NCBI GenBank assembly: GCA_051414805.1
Contig: CP166702.1
Coordinates: 1,054,001 to 1,118,000 of the forward strand
Length of the DNA stretch: 64,000 nt
Origin: Xenophilus sp003671765
Lineage (GTDB): Bacteria; Pseudomonadota; Gammaproteobacteria; Burkholderiales; Burkholderiaceae_C
Direction of reading: 5' to 3'
Part shown: one piece after another, positions 53,734-63,100 of the stretch
Numbering within the stretch: position 1 is the first letter of the stretch
Layout of the letters: each line of letters begins with the position of its first letter
Made by a program: the position numbers and the translations under genes
Notes under the pieces: generated by a model
Database searches by the model: none
Told to the model about the DNA's origin: nothing
The model's input: only the letters and a program-made list of their open reading frames with translations

Positions 53734-54969
53734 CTACTTCACGAACTGGTTGAGCTGGATGATCGGCAGCAGCACCGCCAGCACGATCATCATCACGATG
53801 CCGCCCATGGCGACGATGAGCAGCGGTTCCAGGATGGTGGCCAGGTGCATGGCGCGGCGCTGCACTTCGGCGCCGAGCTGCTGCGAGGCGCGCTGCAGCA
53901 TCGCCGGCAGCTGGCCGGTCTGTTCGCCCAGGCGCGCGAACAACGAGACGATGCCGGGGAAGCGCTTCTTCTGCGCCAGGGCCGAGGCCAGCGGCGCACC
54001 CTCGCGCACCAGCACCAGCGCGTCGAGCGCGTCGGCGCGCATCGCACGGTTGCCCAGCGTCTCGGCCGCGGCCTGCAGGGCGCGCAGGATGGGCACGCCA
54101 GCGGCGGCGAGCATCGCCAGCGTGCCGGCGAAGCGCGCGGCGTTGTAGCCGCGCGAGAGCCGGCCCACCAGCGGCAGGCGCAGCCAGGCGGCGTCGAAGG
54201 CTTCGCGCCAGGCCGGGCGCGCGAGCGCGGCGCGGCCCAGGACGAAGAGCGCCACGACGCCGCCGAGCAGCAGCCAGCCGTGGTTGCGGATGAAGGCGCT
54301 CAGGCCCAGCATGATCTGCGTCAGGATCGGCAGCGCCCGCTTGGTGCCGGCGAACACATTGGCCACCTGCGGCACCACGTAGCTCACGAGGAAGATCACG
54401 ATGACGATCGCGATCACCGTGACGATGGCCGGGTACAGCGTGGCACCGACCAGCTTCTGCTGCAGCGCCTGGCGCTGCTCCAGGTCGTCGGCCAGGCGGT
54501 CGAGCACCAGGCCGAGGTTGCCGCTGTGCTCGCCGGCACCGATCACGGCGGTGTAGATGGGCGAGAACTCGCGCGGGTGCTGGCTCAGCGCGCGTGCGAA
54601 GGTCGAGCCGCCGTTGACTTCGGAGCGCAGGCCGGCCACCAGCTCGCGCTGGGCGGCGTTCTCGGACTCCTCGGTCAGCGCGGTGAGCGCGCGCTCGAGC
54701 GGCAGGCCCGAGGACACCAGGCCTGCGAGCTGGCGCGTCCACACCGCCAGGCCCGTGGCATTGAACACGCGGCGCCGGCCCAGTGCGCCCCAGCCGCTGC
54801 CGCCGCCGGCCCCCCCCGCGCCCTCGGACTGGCCGACCGGGCTGACCGACAGCGGGATCAGCGCCTGCGCGCGCAGCAGGCCGCGCGCGCTGCGTGCGGT
54901 GTCGGCTTCGAGCACGCCCTTGCGGGGGCGGCCTTCCTGGTCGATGGCTTCAAAGGAATAGGCGGGCAT
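53734..54969 (-). CDS. gspF: Type II secretion inner-membrane protein GspF
   Basis: The 411-residue protein has the two GspF/PilC-like helical domains and three transmembrane helices (VIAIVIVIFLVSYVVPQVAN, NHGWLLLGGVVALFVLG, AMGGIVMMIVLAVLLPII). Motifs are FNATGLAVWTRQLAGLVSSG and SGNLGLVLDRLADDLEQRQA. It anchors the secretion ATPase GspE to the inner membrane. Start at 54969 (MPAYSFEAIDQEGR) is family-typical. It is the last gene of the operon. Confidence 0.95.
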   Translation of the reverse strand: MPAYSFEAIDQEGRPRKGVLEADTARSARGLLRAQALIPLSVSPVGQSEGAGGAGGGSGWGALGRRRVFNATGLAVWTRQLAGLVSSGLPLERALTALTEESENAAQRELVAGLRSEVNGGSTFARALSQHPREFSPIYTAVIGAGEHSGNLGLVLDRLADDLEQRQALQQKLVGATLYPAIVTVIAIVIVIFLVSYVVPQVANVFAGTKRALPILTQIMLGLSAFIRNHGWLLLGGVVALFVLGRAALARPAWREAFDAAWLRLPLVGRLSRGYNAARFAGTLAMLAAAGVPILRALQAAAETLGNRAMRADALDALVLVREGAPLASALAQKKRFPGIVSLFARLGEQTGQLPAMLQRASQQLGAEVQRRAMHLATILEPLLIVAMGGIVMMIVLAVLLPIIQLNQFVK

Positions 54970-55063
54970 GGCGGCAGGCGTCGGAGGGCGCGTCGGCGCA
55001 TTGTCGGGCGTTCGTGTGGCGGCGCCGCGCGGCGCGAGGGCGAAGGGCGCGGGCGGGCACGGG

Positions 55064-55492
55064 TCAGCGCCGCAGGATGCCCGAGATCTCGACCGGCTCG
55101 CGGTCGAATGCCCCCGTGGCCTTGGCGCGCAGCGAGGCATGCTCCAGCGCCAGGCTGGTGAGCAGGCGGCCCTGGTAGCGGCCGTTCAGGCGCGGGTCCT
55201 GGCAGGCGCTGAGGTCGAGCCGCAGCTCGGCGTGCGCCGTGGTGCGGAAGTCGGCGGCGGTGCCGGCGATGGTGCAGCGCACGGCCGGCAACTGGCCCGA
55301 CACGCCGCCGTCGGCGGCGATCTGCAGCCGTGCCGGCGAGCTGGCATGCCGCGTCACCTGGAAGCCGCCCTTGTCGAGCGAGGAGAAGAGCAGCGTGCCC
55401 TGCCAGGCGCCGTGGTAGTCGGCATAGCCCTGGGCATGGACGCCGGCGGCCAGGCAGCCGGCCGTCGCCAGGGCAAGGAGGGTGCGCGGCAT
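55064..55492 (-). CDS. Unknown secreted protein embedded in the T2SS operon
   Basis: The 142-residue protein has a signal peptide (LLALATAGCLAAGVHAQ) and a beta-rich domain with YADYHGAWQGTLLFSSLDKG, PAVRCTIAGTAADFRTTAHA and LNGRYQGRLLTSLALEHASL. Two cysteines may be disulphide bonded. No known Gsp family fits, so it may be an accessory, a secreted cargo or a pilotin substitute. An alternative start at 55525 overlaps the gspE stop (ATGA) and would add 11 residues. Location between gspE and gspF is unusual. Confidence 0.65.
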   Translation of the reverse strand: MPRTLLALATAGCLAAGVHAQGYADYHGAWQGTLLFSSLDKGGFQVTRHASSPARLQIAADGGVSGQLPAVRCTIAGTAADFRTTAHAELRLDLSACQDPRLNGRYQGRLLTSLALEHASLRAKATGAFDREPVEISGILRR

Positions 55493-55521
55493 GTCGCGAG
55501 GGTTGCCGGCGCGGCGACGGC

Positions 55522-56946
55522 TCATTCGCGCGTGACGCGCAGCAGCTCGGCCCGCGAAGTGACGCCGGCCGCGACCAGGCGTTCGCCATCCTCGCGCATG
55601 GAGTGCAGGCCGTTGCGTTCGGCGGCCACGAAGAGCTGGCTCTCGGGCGCGCGGCTGTGGATCAGCGAACGCACCGCGTCGTCGACCGTGAACATCTCGA
55701 AGATGCCGGTGCGGCCCTGGTAGCCGGTCTGGCCGCAGGCCTCGCAGCCCGCGGGCTCGCGGCCCGACTCGCCGCTGACGGCGCACACCGGGCACAGCTT
55801 GCGCACCAGCCGCTGCGCGAGCACGCCCAGCAGCGAGCTGCTGAGCAGGAAGGGCTCGACGCCCATGTCGGTGAGGCGCGTGACGGCGCTCACCGAGTCA
55901 TTGGTGTGCAGCGTGGCCAGCACCAGATGGCCGGTGAGCGAGGCCTGGATGGCGATCTGCGCGGTCTCGTAGTCGCGGATCTCGCCGATCATGATCACGT
56001 CCGGGTCCTGGCGAAGGATCGCGCGCAGCGCCTTGGCGAAGGTGAGGTCGATCTTGGCATTGACCTGCGTCTGGCCGACACCGGGCAGCTCGTACTCGAT
56101 CGGGTCCTCCACCGTCATGATGTTGCTGCGGGCCGCGTCGAGCTCGCCCAGAGCGGCATAGAGGGTGGTGGTCTTGCCGGATCCCGTCGGGCCGGTCACG
56201 AGGATGATGCCGTGCGGCTGCGTGACCATGCTGCGAAAGCGCGCCAGCGTGTCGCCCTGCATGCCCACGGCCTCGAGCGTGAGGCGGCTCTCGGACTTGT
56301 CGAGCAGGCGCAGCACCGCACGCTCGCCGTGTGCCGAGGGCAGGGTGGAGACCCGCACGTCGACCGCGCGCGTGCCGATGCGCAGCGAGATGCGCCCGTC
56401 CTGCGGCAGGCGCTTCTCGGCGATGTCGAGGTCGGCCATGATCTTCAGGCGCGAGATCAGCGCGGCATGCAATGCGCGGTTGGGCTGCACCACCTCGCGC
56501 AGCGTGCCGTCGATGCGAAAGCGTACGGAGGACGTGCGCTCGTAGGGCTCGATGTGGATGTCGCTGGCGCCGTCGCGCGCCGCCTGCGTGAGCAGCGCGT
56601 TGAGCATGCGGATGATCGGCGCGTCGCCGGCCGACTCCAGCAGGTCTTCGACCGCCGGCAGCTCCTGCATCATGCGCGACAGGTCGGCGTCGCTCTGCAC
56701 TTCGCTGACGACCGCGGCGGCATTCGATTCGCCCTGCGCGTAGGCGGCACTGATGCGCTGCGCCAGTTCCGCTGCCGGCAGCGCCTGGAAGGCCGTGACC
56801 CGGTGCTTGCGCAGCACCTCGCCGATGGCCGCGGGCGGCGTGCCCACGGGCATCCAGAGCGTGAGCGCGTCGTCGTCCGACTGCTCCAGCAGCAGTTGCT
56901 GGCCGCGCGCGAAGGCGTAGGGCAGCGGGTAACGGGCGCTGGACAT
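55522..56946 (-). CDS. gspE: Type II secretion ATPase GspE
   Basis: The 474-residue ATPase has N-terminal GspE-like sequence, Walker A GPTGSGKTTT (about 251-260), MIGEIRDYETAQIAIQ as Walker B/Asp box, and HLVLATLHTNDS. The zinc-binding tetracysteine cluster KLCPVCAVS and CEACG is complete. It powers pseudopilus assembly. Start at 56946 shares one base with the gspD stop (TGATG). It is followed by an unassigned gene and gspF. Confidence 0.96.
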   Translation of the reverse strand: MSSARYPLPYAFARGQQLLLEQSDDDALTLWMPVGTPPAAIGEVLRKHRVTAFQALPAAELAQRISAAYAQGESNAAAVVSEVQSDADLSRMMQELPAVEDLLESAGDAPIIRMLNALLTQAARDGASDIHIEPYERTSSVRFRIDGTLREVVQPNRALHAALISRLKIMADLDIAEKRLPQDGRISLRIGTRAVDVRVSTLPSAHGERAVLRLLDKSESRLTLEAVGMQGDTLARFRSMVTQPHGIILVTGPTGSGKTTTLYAALGELDAARSNIMTVEDPIEYELPGVGQTQVNAKIDLTFAKALRAILRQDPDVIMIGEIRDYETAQIAIQASLTGHLVLATLHTNDSVSAVTRLTDMGVEPFLLSSSLLGVLAQRLVRKLCPVCAVSGESGREPAGCEACGQTGYQGRTGIFEMFTVDDAVRSLIHSRAPESQLFVAAERNGLHSMREDGERLVAAGVTSRAELLRVTRE

Positions 56947-59276
56947 CAGGGCAGTTCGCGGCGGGTGGCCGGATCGGCGGTGGGCGGCGGGGCGCCCTTC
57001 ATCTCGATGTTGGTGGACCACGGCCCGGCGGGCAGCGGACCCTGCTGCGCCGGGGGCAGCGGCGGCGGGATCAGCCGTGTGCCCTGGATGCGGCGCGACG
57101 GGTCGCCGGCGCCCGTGGTCTCGGACAGCGGCGGCAGGATGGCCGAGTCGCGCACCGTGTTGAGCATCGGGTTGTCGGTGGCCGGCTGGCTGGCCTGCTG
57201 CAGTGCGCGCAACTGCTCGTAGCGGTCGGCGGTGACGGCGTCGCCCGAGAGCTGGTCGCGGATGATGGTAGGCCGCAGGAAGACCATCAGGTTGGTCTTG
57301 TTGCGGCTGCGCACCTCGTTCTTGAACAGGTTGCCCAGCACCGGCACGTCGCCCAGGCCCGGCACCTTCTCCTGGTTGGAGGAGTACTCGTCCGACAGCA
57401 GCCCGCCCAGCAGCATGACGTTGCCGTCGTCCACCAGCACGCTGGACTCGATCGCACGCTTGGTGGTGGTGGGGCCGTTGAGCGCGTTCTCGGTACCGGC
57501 CAGCACGGCCGACACCTCCTGGAAGATGGTCAGCTTCACCGTGCCCGTCTCGCTGATCTGCGGGCGCACGCGAAGCGTCAGGCCCACGTCCTTGCGCTCG
57601 ATGGTCTGGAACGGGTTCACGGTGGTGGTCGTGCTGCCGGTGTTGGTGTACTGGCCCGTGATGAAGGGCACGTTCTGGCCGACGACGATCTTGGCTTCCT
57701 CGTTGTCCAGCGTCATCAGGTTGGGCGTGGAGAGCACGTTGCCCTCGCCGTTGCTGGCCAGGAAGTTGGCGATGAAGCCCAGCACGTACTGGCCGCCGAT
57801 CCTGTGGCCGATGCCGATGTTGAAGCCGCTGTTGATGTTGGAACGGGCACCGGCCGCGTTGCGGGTCGCCAGCGCGGTGGCCAAGTCGATGATGTTGCCG
57901 CCGTTCAGGCTGGAGTTGTTGCCGATGACGCCGACGTTGCTGCCGCTGCGGCCCAGCGCGCTCTGCCACTGCACGCCGAACTCGGCCGCCTTCTTGGCGT
58001 TGACCTCGACGATCAGCCCTTCGATCAGCACCTGCGCGCGGCGGCTGTCCAGGCGCTCGACGACCGCGCGGATCTGCCGGTACTGCGGCTCGGGCGCGGT
58101 GATGATGAGCGAGTTGGTCGACGGGTCGGCCTGGATCTGGCCGCCGGTCGAGGGCTGGTTGGCGTTGTTGACCGGCGTGGTGGCGGCGGACGACGACAGG
58201 CCCTGCTGCTGGTTGAACTGCGACTGCGTGTTGACCGCTGCGACCTGCGAAGCGCCGCCGCCCCCGCCGGTACTGCCCACACCGCCCTGCGCGCCGAGCG
58301 TGCCGCTGGCGATGGCGGCGCGCAGCGTGGTGGCCAGCCGCACCGCGTCGGCGTTCTTCAGGTAGACCACGTAGATGTTGCCGGCCGCGCCGTTGCCGTT
58401 GTCGATGGGCGCGCGGTCCAGCTTGTCGATCAGGGTGCGGATGAGCTGCACGCGTGCCGGGTTGGCGGCGCGCACGATGATCGAGTTGCTGCGCGGATCG
58501 GCCAGCAGCGAGGTGCGGAAGGACGCATCGGCGCCGCCTGCATTGGCCACCGCGGGCGAGCCCGGCGTGCTGGCGCCGCCGCCCTCGACCAGGCGCTGCA
58601 CCAGCGGCACCATGTCGGTCGCGATCGAATGCTTGAGCGGGATCACCTCGATGTCGGACGCGTTGGGCACGTCCAGCGACGCGACGATGCGCGCCAGGCG
58701 CCGCATGTTGTCGGCATAGTCGGTGACGACCAGCGAGTTGTTGCCCGGGTTGACGTTGATGGTGTTGTTGGGCGCGATCAGCGGGCGCAGCACCGGCAGC
58801 AGGTTGGCCGCCGATTCGTAGTTGAGCCGGAAGATCTGCGTCACGATCTGGTTGCCGCCCACGCTGCCGGCACCGCCCACCGAGGTGGCGACGGTGCCGG
58901 TCTGCAGCTTGGCGTCGGCCTCGGGCAGCACCTTGTACAGGCCATCGGACTGCACGATGGCGAAGCCCTGCAGGCGCAATGCGGCCGAGAACTGGTCGAA
59001 GGCGGCGCCGGGCGACACGGGCCGCTCGGTCTGGAGGTTCATCGTGCCCTTCACGCGCGGGTCGACCACCACGTCTCGGCCGGTGATGACGGCCATCGTG
59101 CGCGCCACGGCCTCGATCTCGGCGTTGGAGAAATTGAGCGTGATCGGCTCGCCGCGGCGCGGTGCGTCGCCGGCGGTCTGCGCCAGCGCGCCGCCGGGCA
59201 GGGCCGCCGCGAGCAGGGCCTGCATCGCCAGCGCGATGAGCGCGGGGCGCAGGCCGGTGGGGGAGGGGAACTTCAT
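56946..59276 (-). CDS. gspD: Type II secretion secretin GspD
   Basis: The 776-residue outer-membrane secretin has a signal peptide, N0 (ITLNFSNAEIEAVARTMAVI), three N1-N3 ring domains (DIEVIPLKHSIATDMVPLVQ, VYLKNADAVRLATTLRAAIA), and a long Gly/Ser-rich insert within N3. The secretin barrel signature is KVPGLGDVPVLGNLFKNEVR. The C-terminal extension is proline-rich. It forms the dodecameric exit channel. The start at 59276 is family-typical; the frame extends further upstream antisense to nothing functional. Confidence 0.96.
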   Translation of the reverse strand: MKFPSPTGLRPALIALAMQALLAAALPGGALAQTAGDAPRRGEPITLNFSNAEIEAVARTMAVITGRDVVVDPRVKGTMNLQTERPVSPGAAFDQFSAALRLQGFAIVQSDGLYKVLPEADAKLQTGTVATSVGGAGSVGGNQIVTQIFRLNYESAANLLPVLRPLIAPNNTINVNPGNNSLVVTDYADNMRRLARIVASLDVPNASDIEVIPLKHSIATDMVPLVQRLVEGGGASTPGSPAVANAGGADASFRTSLLADPRSNSIIVRAANPARVQLIRTLIDKLDRAPIDNGNGAAGNIYVVYLKNADAVRLATTLRAAIASGTLGAQGGVGSTGGGGGASQVAAVNTQSQFNQQQGLSSSAATTPVNNANQPSTGGQIQADPSTNSLIITAPEPQYRQIRAVVERLDSRRAQVLIEGLIVEVNAKKAAEFGVQWQSALGRSGSNVGVIGNNSSLNGGNIIDLATALATRNAAGARSNINSGFNIGIGHRIGGQYVLGFIANFLASNGEGNVLSTPNLMTLDNEEAKIVVGQNVPFITGQYTNTGSTTTTVNPFQTIERKDVGLTLRVRPQISETGTVKLTIFQEVSAVLAGTENALNGPTTTKRAIESSVLVDDGNVMLLGGLLSDEYSSNQEKVPGLGDVPVLGNLFKNEVRSRNKTNLMVFLRPTIIRDQLSGDAVTADRYEQLRALQQASQPATDNPMLNTVRDSAILPPLSETTGAGDPSRRIQGTRLIPPPLPPAQQGPLPAGPWSTNIEMKGAPPPTADPATRRELP

Positions 59277-59278
59277 GG

Positions 59279-60076
59279 TCAGCCCAGGGTGATGATCGAA
59301 CGCGCGCCGTCGCGCCGTCCGATGATGTTCAGGAGATTCGAGAGCGCGTCCTCGCGCCCCGGCGCGGCCGTGGCCTCGCCGTTGAAGCGCAGGGCCGAGC
59401 CGGTCCAGCGGCCGCTGCCGCCGAGCTGCAGGCTGCCCTGGGTGGTCGTGACGAGCAGGCTGGCGGCCGGGCCGCCCTCGAGTGCCACGCGATAGCTGCC
59501 CATGGGGCGCAGGGTCGAGAGGCTGGAGGAGATGTCCACCGCGTCGAGCGTGGCCTGGCCCTGGAAGGCCAGTTGCGGGCCCTGCCATTGCATCGAGAAA
59601 TTGTGCAGCCGCAGGTCGAGCGTGCCGTCCGGCTTGAGCGTGTTCCACGGCGCGCCCAGGCCCGTGAGCATGGCGGCAGGCCAGCGCGACTGGCTGTCCT
59701 GCCAGGCCAGCAGCAGGCCGTCGCCGCCGGGCCGGGCACGAAAGCCCAGCGGCTGCGCGGCGCAGCAGGGCAGGTCGAGCAGGCCGTGGATGCCGTTCCA
59801 GCCGGGCCGCAGGCGCCAGGCCAGCTGCCCGGGCAGCGAGACGGTGTCGGCGCCGCCCGTGCCGCTGGCCAGCACGACGCCGGCCTGCCCGTTCCACACC
59901 GTGCCGCGCGGGTTGACGAGTTGCAGGCGACCGCCGGTCCAGCCTGCGAGCGCATCGGCCAGCCAACGGGCGGGGGCCCAGAGCGCGACCGCCACCAGGA
60001 TGCCCAGCAAGGCGCCGAGCACGGCCCAGCGCCAGCCGGTGGCCGCTGGGAGAGCGAGGGCGCTGCGCGTGGCCAT
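59279..60076 (-). CDS. gspN: Type II secretion protein GspN
   Basis: The 265-residue protein has an N-terminal transmembrane helix (WAVLGALLGILVAVALWAPA) and a beta-rich periplasmic domain: GRLQLVNPRGTVWNGQAGVV, GTLDLRLHNFSMQWQGPQLA, and a C-terminal LLNIIGRRDGARSIITLG. GspN is an optional T2SS component of unclear role. It lies between gspM and gspD, with two bases to gspD. No cysteine-rich motif is present except the pair in LPCCAAQP. Confidence 0.9.
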   Translation of the reverse strand: MATRSALALPAATGWRWAVLGALLGILVAVALWAPARWLADALAGWTGGRLQLVNPRGTVWNGQAGVVLASGTGGADTVSLPGQLAWRLRPGWNGIHGLLDLPCCAAQPLGFRARPGGDGLLLAWQDSQSRWPAAMLTGLGAPWNTLKPDGTLDLRLHNFSMQWQGPQLAFQGQATLDAVDISSSLSTLRPMGSYRVALEGGPAASLLVTTTQGSLQLGGSGRWTGSALRFNGEATAAPGREDALSNLLNIIGRRDGARSIITLG

Positions 60077-60095
60077 GGTGATGGGCGTCGGCCGC

Positions 60096-60665
60096 TCAGC
60101 GGCTCGCGGGCAGGCCCATGACGAGCGTGCCGTCCCAGCGGACGGTGGGGCCCGAGGCGCCGTCGGCGGGCGCGTTGCCGCGCGTCGGCGCCGGGCCTGG
60201 AGCGGCGCCCGCCTGGCTGCGGGTGAGGTGCACTTCGCGCGGGACGGCGCGCGCGTTGCTGCGCGCCTGCGCGAGCCAGTCGCCCAGCGCCGCCGCGGGG
60301 GCGCCGCGCACCGAAAGGCCGACCGCGTCGCCGCCGCCGGCCGGCTGCAGCTGCGCGTCGGCGCCGAAGCTCTGCCGCACCGAGCTTTCGAGTGCGCGCA
60401 CGGCATCGTCGCGGTTGGCGCGGGGTTGCGATTGCAGCGCGCGGGCCTGCGTCTGCAAGGCCTGCATCTGCTGCAGCTGCGTGTCGAGCCGGGCGTGTTC
60501 GGCCGGGGCCGCGGACAGCGTGCGCAGGGCCGGTGCCAGGGCGATCCACCACAGCAGCGCGAGGGCGATGACCGCAGCCGCGCCGCCGATGAGGCGCTGT
60601 TCGCGCGGCGCGAGTTCGGGCCACCAGGCCTGCCAGCGCGCTTCGAGTTGCTGTGCGAGCGTCAT
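60096..60665 (-). CDS. gspM: Type II secretion protein GspM
   Basis: The 189-residue bitopic inner-membrane protein has a short cytoplasmic segment ending PREQRLIGGAAAV, a helix AVIALALLWWIALAPALRTL, a coiled-coil segment (LDTQLQQMQALQTQARALQS) and a ferredoxin-like periplasmic domain. GspM pairs with GspL in the inner-membrane platform. It follows gspL by 34 bases and precedes gspN by 19. Confidence 0.93.
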   Translation of the reverse strand: MTLAQQLEARWQAWWPELAPREQRLIGGAAAVIALALLWWIALAPALRTLSAAPAEHARLDTQLQQMQALQTQARALQSQPRANRDDAVRALESSVRQSFGADAQLQPAGGGDAVGLSVRGAPAAALGDWLAQARSNARAVPREVHLTRSQAGAAPGPAPTRGNAPADGASGPTVRWDGTLVMGLPASR

Positions 60666-60699
60666 GCCGGCCTCCGCGGGAAGTGTTGCGCTGCGCCGT

Positions 60700-61911
60700 T
60701 CATCGCGCGGCCTCCGCCTGCACCAGCAGCAGGTCGCCTTCGCCGCGTGCGTTGTAGCCGCGGGCCGCGAGTTGCGTGCTCAGGCTGCCGATCTCGCTGA
60801 GCGCCAGCCCGAGCCCGCGCAGGCGCAGCTGGCCGGCGCTGTAGTCGATGGCCGTCGGCACGCGGCCCGCGGGCAGGCTGGCGGCCAGCGCGCCCAGCAT
60901 GGGCTCGAGGTCGGCCGGCGTGACGCCGCCGGTGGCCTGCTGCAGCAGCGCCACTTCGCGCGACATCTGCAGCGCGGGCTGGTCGCTGACGTAGGTCACC
61001 GAGGGGAAGGTCTGCGTCAGGGTCTGGCCGATGGCCGCGCGCTTGGTTTCGAGCGCCTGGCGCTCCTTCCAGGCCCAGGCGTTCACGCCGATGAGCTGTG
61101 CAGCCACCAGCACGCCGGCGCCCCAGCGCGCGGCCCGCCAGCGCGGGGCGCGCCACAGCGCCTGGCCGAAGGCCGCGAGCTGCTTGCCGGCGCGCGCGCG
61201 GCCGCTGGTGGCGAAGTCGAACTGCGCCAGGTCCCAGGGCAGCTGGCTCGCTTCGAGCCAGCGCGCGGGCGCGGGCACGATGGCGAGCGAGCGGCCGAGC
61301 AGGCCTTCGGCAACTTCAGCGACGGCGGGCTCGGTGGTGGCGACGGCTGTTTCGGGCAGCGGGCCGGCCAGCGAGAGGCCGGCGGCGGTGAGCGGCAGGC
61401 TCAGCACGCCGCGCTCGTCGCACAGGGTGAGCTGGCCGGCGTCGGGCTCGCCGGTGGCGCACAGCACCGGCGGAGAGCCGGCCGGCCGCGGCGTGAATTC
61501 GGGAACCAGCCGCGCGATCCGGCGGCCCGCCCCTTCGAGCGACTGGACCACGCCGCGCAGCCAGGCCTTGTGGCAGATGGCCACCCACACCGGCACGCCG
61601 GTCCTGGCGCCCGGCTCGAGGGCGAAGTGCAGTTGTTCCGGCTCGTCGAGGAGGCGGTCTTCCAGCATGCCGCCCAGCACCGAGCGCAGCCGCGCCGCGC
61701 CGGCCGTGCTGCCCTGCGGCAGCGTGACCTGCTGCCAGGAGAGTGCGGCCGCCGGCAGCACCACGATCACGTCGCCTTGCCCCGGCAGCAGGGCGGGCGG
61801 CGCGATGCCCTGCTTGCGCAGGCGCTTGCCGTCGTTGGACCAGCCCGCCCATGCGAAGTCCGCGCCGGCGGGGGCCGACGGGAGAGGGGGCTGAACGAAG
61901 ATCAGGGCCAT
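60700..61911 (-). CDS. gspL: Type II secretion protein GspL
   Basis: The 403-residue protein has an actin-like cytoplasmic domain (DVIVVLPAAALSWQQVTLPQ, RLRSVLGGMLEDRLLDEPEQ), a single transmembrane helix around residues 270-290 (AARWGAGVLVAAQLIGVNAW) and a periplasmic ferredoxin-like part (AIDYSAGQLRLRGLGLALSE). It recruits GspE to the membrane. The intergenic region to gspK is 127 bases and holds a dispersed repeat, so a second promoter may lie here. Confidence 0.93.
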   Translation of the reverse strand: MALIFVQPPLPSAPAGADFAWAGWSNDGKRLRKQGIAPPALLPGQGDVIVVLPAAALSWQQVTLPQGSTAGAARLRSVLGGMLEDRLLDEPEQLHFALEPGARTGVPVWVAICHKAWLRGVVQSLEGAGRRIARLVPEFTPRPAGSPPVLCATGEPDAGQLTLCDERGVLSLPLTAAGLSLAGPLPETAVATTEPAVAEVAEGLLGRSLAIVPAPARWLEASQLPWDLAQFDFATSGRARAGKQLAAFGQALWRAPRWRAARWGAGVLVAAQLIGVNAWAWKERQALETKRAAIGQTLTQTFPSVTYVSDQPALQMSREVALLQQATGGVTPADLEPMLGALAASLPAGRVPTAIDYSAGQLRLRGLGLALSEIGSLSTQLAARGYNARGEGDLLLVQAEAAR

Positions 61912-61960
61912 GCGGGGGTACGAAAAAAGCCTGCCATTCTAGGAGTCGGCGGAGCGCGCC

Positions 61961-62025
61961 TACTCCGAATTTGATAGCGCCTCGCGCAGCAGGGACGGGC
62001 GCTCAGGCCCCTTTTTATCTGAGAT
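61961..62025 (+). repeat. Dispersed GCTAT-N7-ATAGC repeat, copy 9
   Basis: TACTCCGAATTTGATAGC is a diverged core; the tail GGGCGCTCAGGCCCC and TTTTTATCTGAG is well conserved. It lies between gspK and gspL, antisense to transcription. Confidence 0.65.
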
Positions 62026-62038
62026 TGGCTACAAACTA

Positions 62039-63100
62039 TTACGAGCCGGGGGCTTTGTCGGCCATCTCCGTGGTGCCTGCGCCACGCTGGCGCCACACCG
62101 CGGTGAGCACCATGCCGTTGCGGAAGAGCAAGGACCGTTCCTCGACCCAGGTGTGTTCCAGCCGCAGCCGGCCCCGCACCTCGAAGTAGTTCGTGCTGAC
62201 CGATTGCTCGCCCGGCACGAACTGCACGTCGCATTGCTGGATGGCCTCGGCCGCATCCTGGATCTGGGCGAAGAACTTGCGCTGGCGCTGCTCCACCAGC
62301 CGGCGCGCACAGGCCAGGTCGAGCTTGGGCACGCTGGCGTAGAGCGCCTCGGCGCTGGCGGTGTTGATGTTGAGCGGCGTCTCGGCGGGCAGCACGGTCA
62401 CGTAGGGCTCGATCGCCGCGACTGTCGATGCGGGCAGCCCCAGCCACACGAGTTCGGCCACGCGCTGCGGCACCAGGGGGGCGCCGTCGGTGCCGGCGGT
62501 CGCGGCCAGGCCGGTCACGCCGGTGCTGCTGCCGGCCTCCGCCCCGCCCGGCGCCGCGGCCTGGGGGCTGGCGCGGCGCAACGCGTTCGTCAGGGTGGCG
62601 ACCTGGCCGGTCGGCAGGCCCAGCAGTTCGAACAGCTTCTGGAAGGCGGCGACGGCGCTGGGGACCGGCTGGCCTGCCTTGACCAGGTTGCGCACGTTGA
62701 GCTTGGCCTGGGCGTCGAGGATCCGGCCCGACAGAAAGGCCTCGGGCAGGCCCTCGAGCGCGTCGCTGGCGATGTTCTTGTCGGCCGCCAGGAAGGTGGT
62801 CAGTTTGGCTTCCTCCAGCGGCACCGCCCAGGGTTCGGCCAGGTGGTCGGCCGGCGCGACGGCATTGGCGCGGGCGTCCTCGCGCAGGATCAGGCGCGAC
62901 CAGTCGAGCGCGCCGATCAGCACCCAGGCCGATTGCACGCGCGCGCGCTCGGAGGCCTCGATCTCGGTCATGCGCCACTGCTGCCACAGCGCGGTGGCGG
63001 CGAAGGTGGCGATCAAGGTGACGGTCAGCAGCGCGATGAGCAGGGCGGCGCCGCGCTGGCAGGCGCCACCGGGTCGGACGGGCAGGCGCGCGCGTCTCAT
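62039..63100 (-). CDS. gspK: Type II secretion minor pseudopilin GspK
   Basis: The 353-residue protein has a type IV pilin-like N-terminus (CQRGAALLIALLTVTLIATF with the hydrophobic helix) in which the residue five after the cleavage site is not the usual Glu, as is typical for GspK. The large globular insert includes LNVRNLVKAGQPVPSAVAAF and ETPLNINTASAEALYASVPK, the helix-hairpin-like segment of GspK. It caps the pseudopilus tip. Its ATG overlaps the gspJ stop by four bases. Confidence 0.94.
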   Translation of the reverse strand: MRRARLPVRPGGACQRGAALLIALLTVTLIATFAATALWQQWRMTEIEASERARVQSAWVLIGALDWSRLILREDARANAVAPADHLAEPWAVPLEEAKLTTFLAADKNIASDALEGLPEAFLSGRILDAQAKLNVRNLVKAGQPVPSAVAAFQKLFELLGLPTGQVATLTNALRRASPQAAAPGGAEAGSSTGVTGLAATAGTDGAPLVPQRVAELVWLGLPASTVAAIEPYVTVLPAETPLNINTASAEALYASVPKLDLACARRLVEQRQRKFFAQIQDAAEAIQQCDVQFVPGEQSVSTNYFEVRGRLRLEHTWVEERSLLFRNGMVLTAVWRQRGAGTTEMADKAPGS

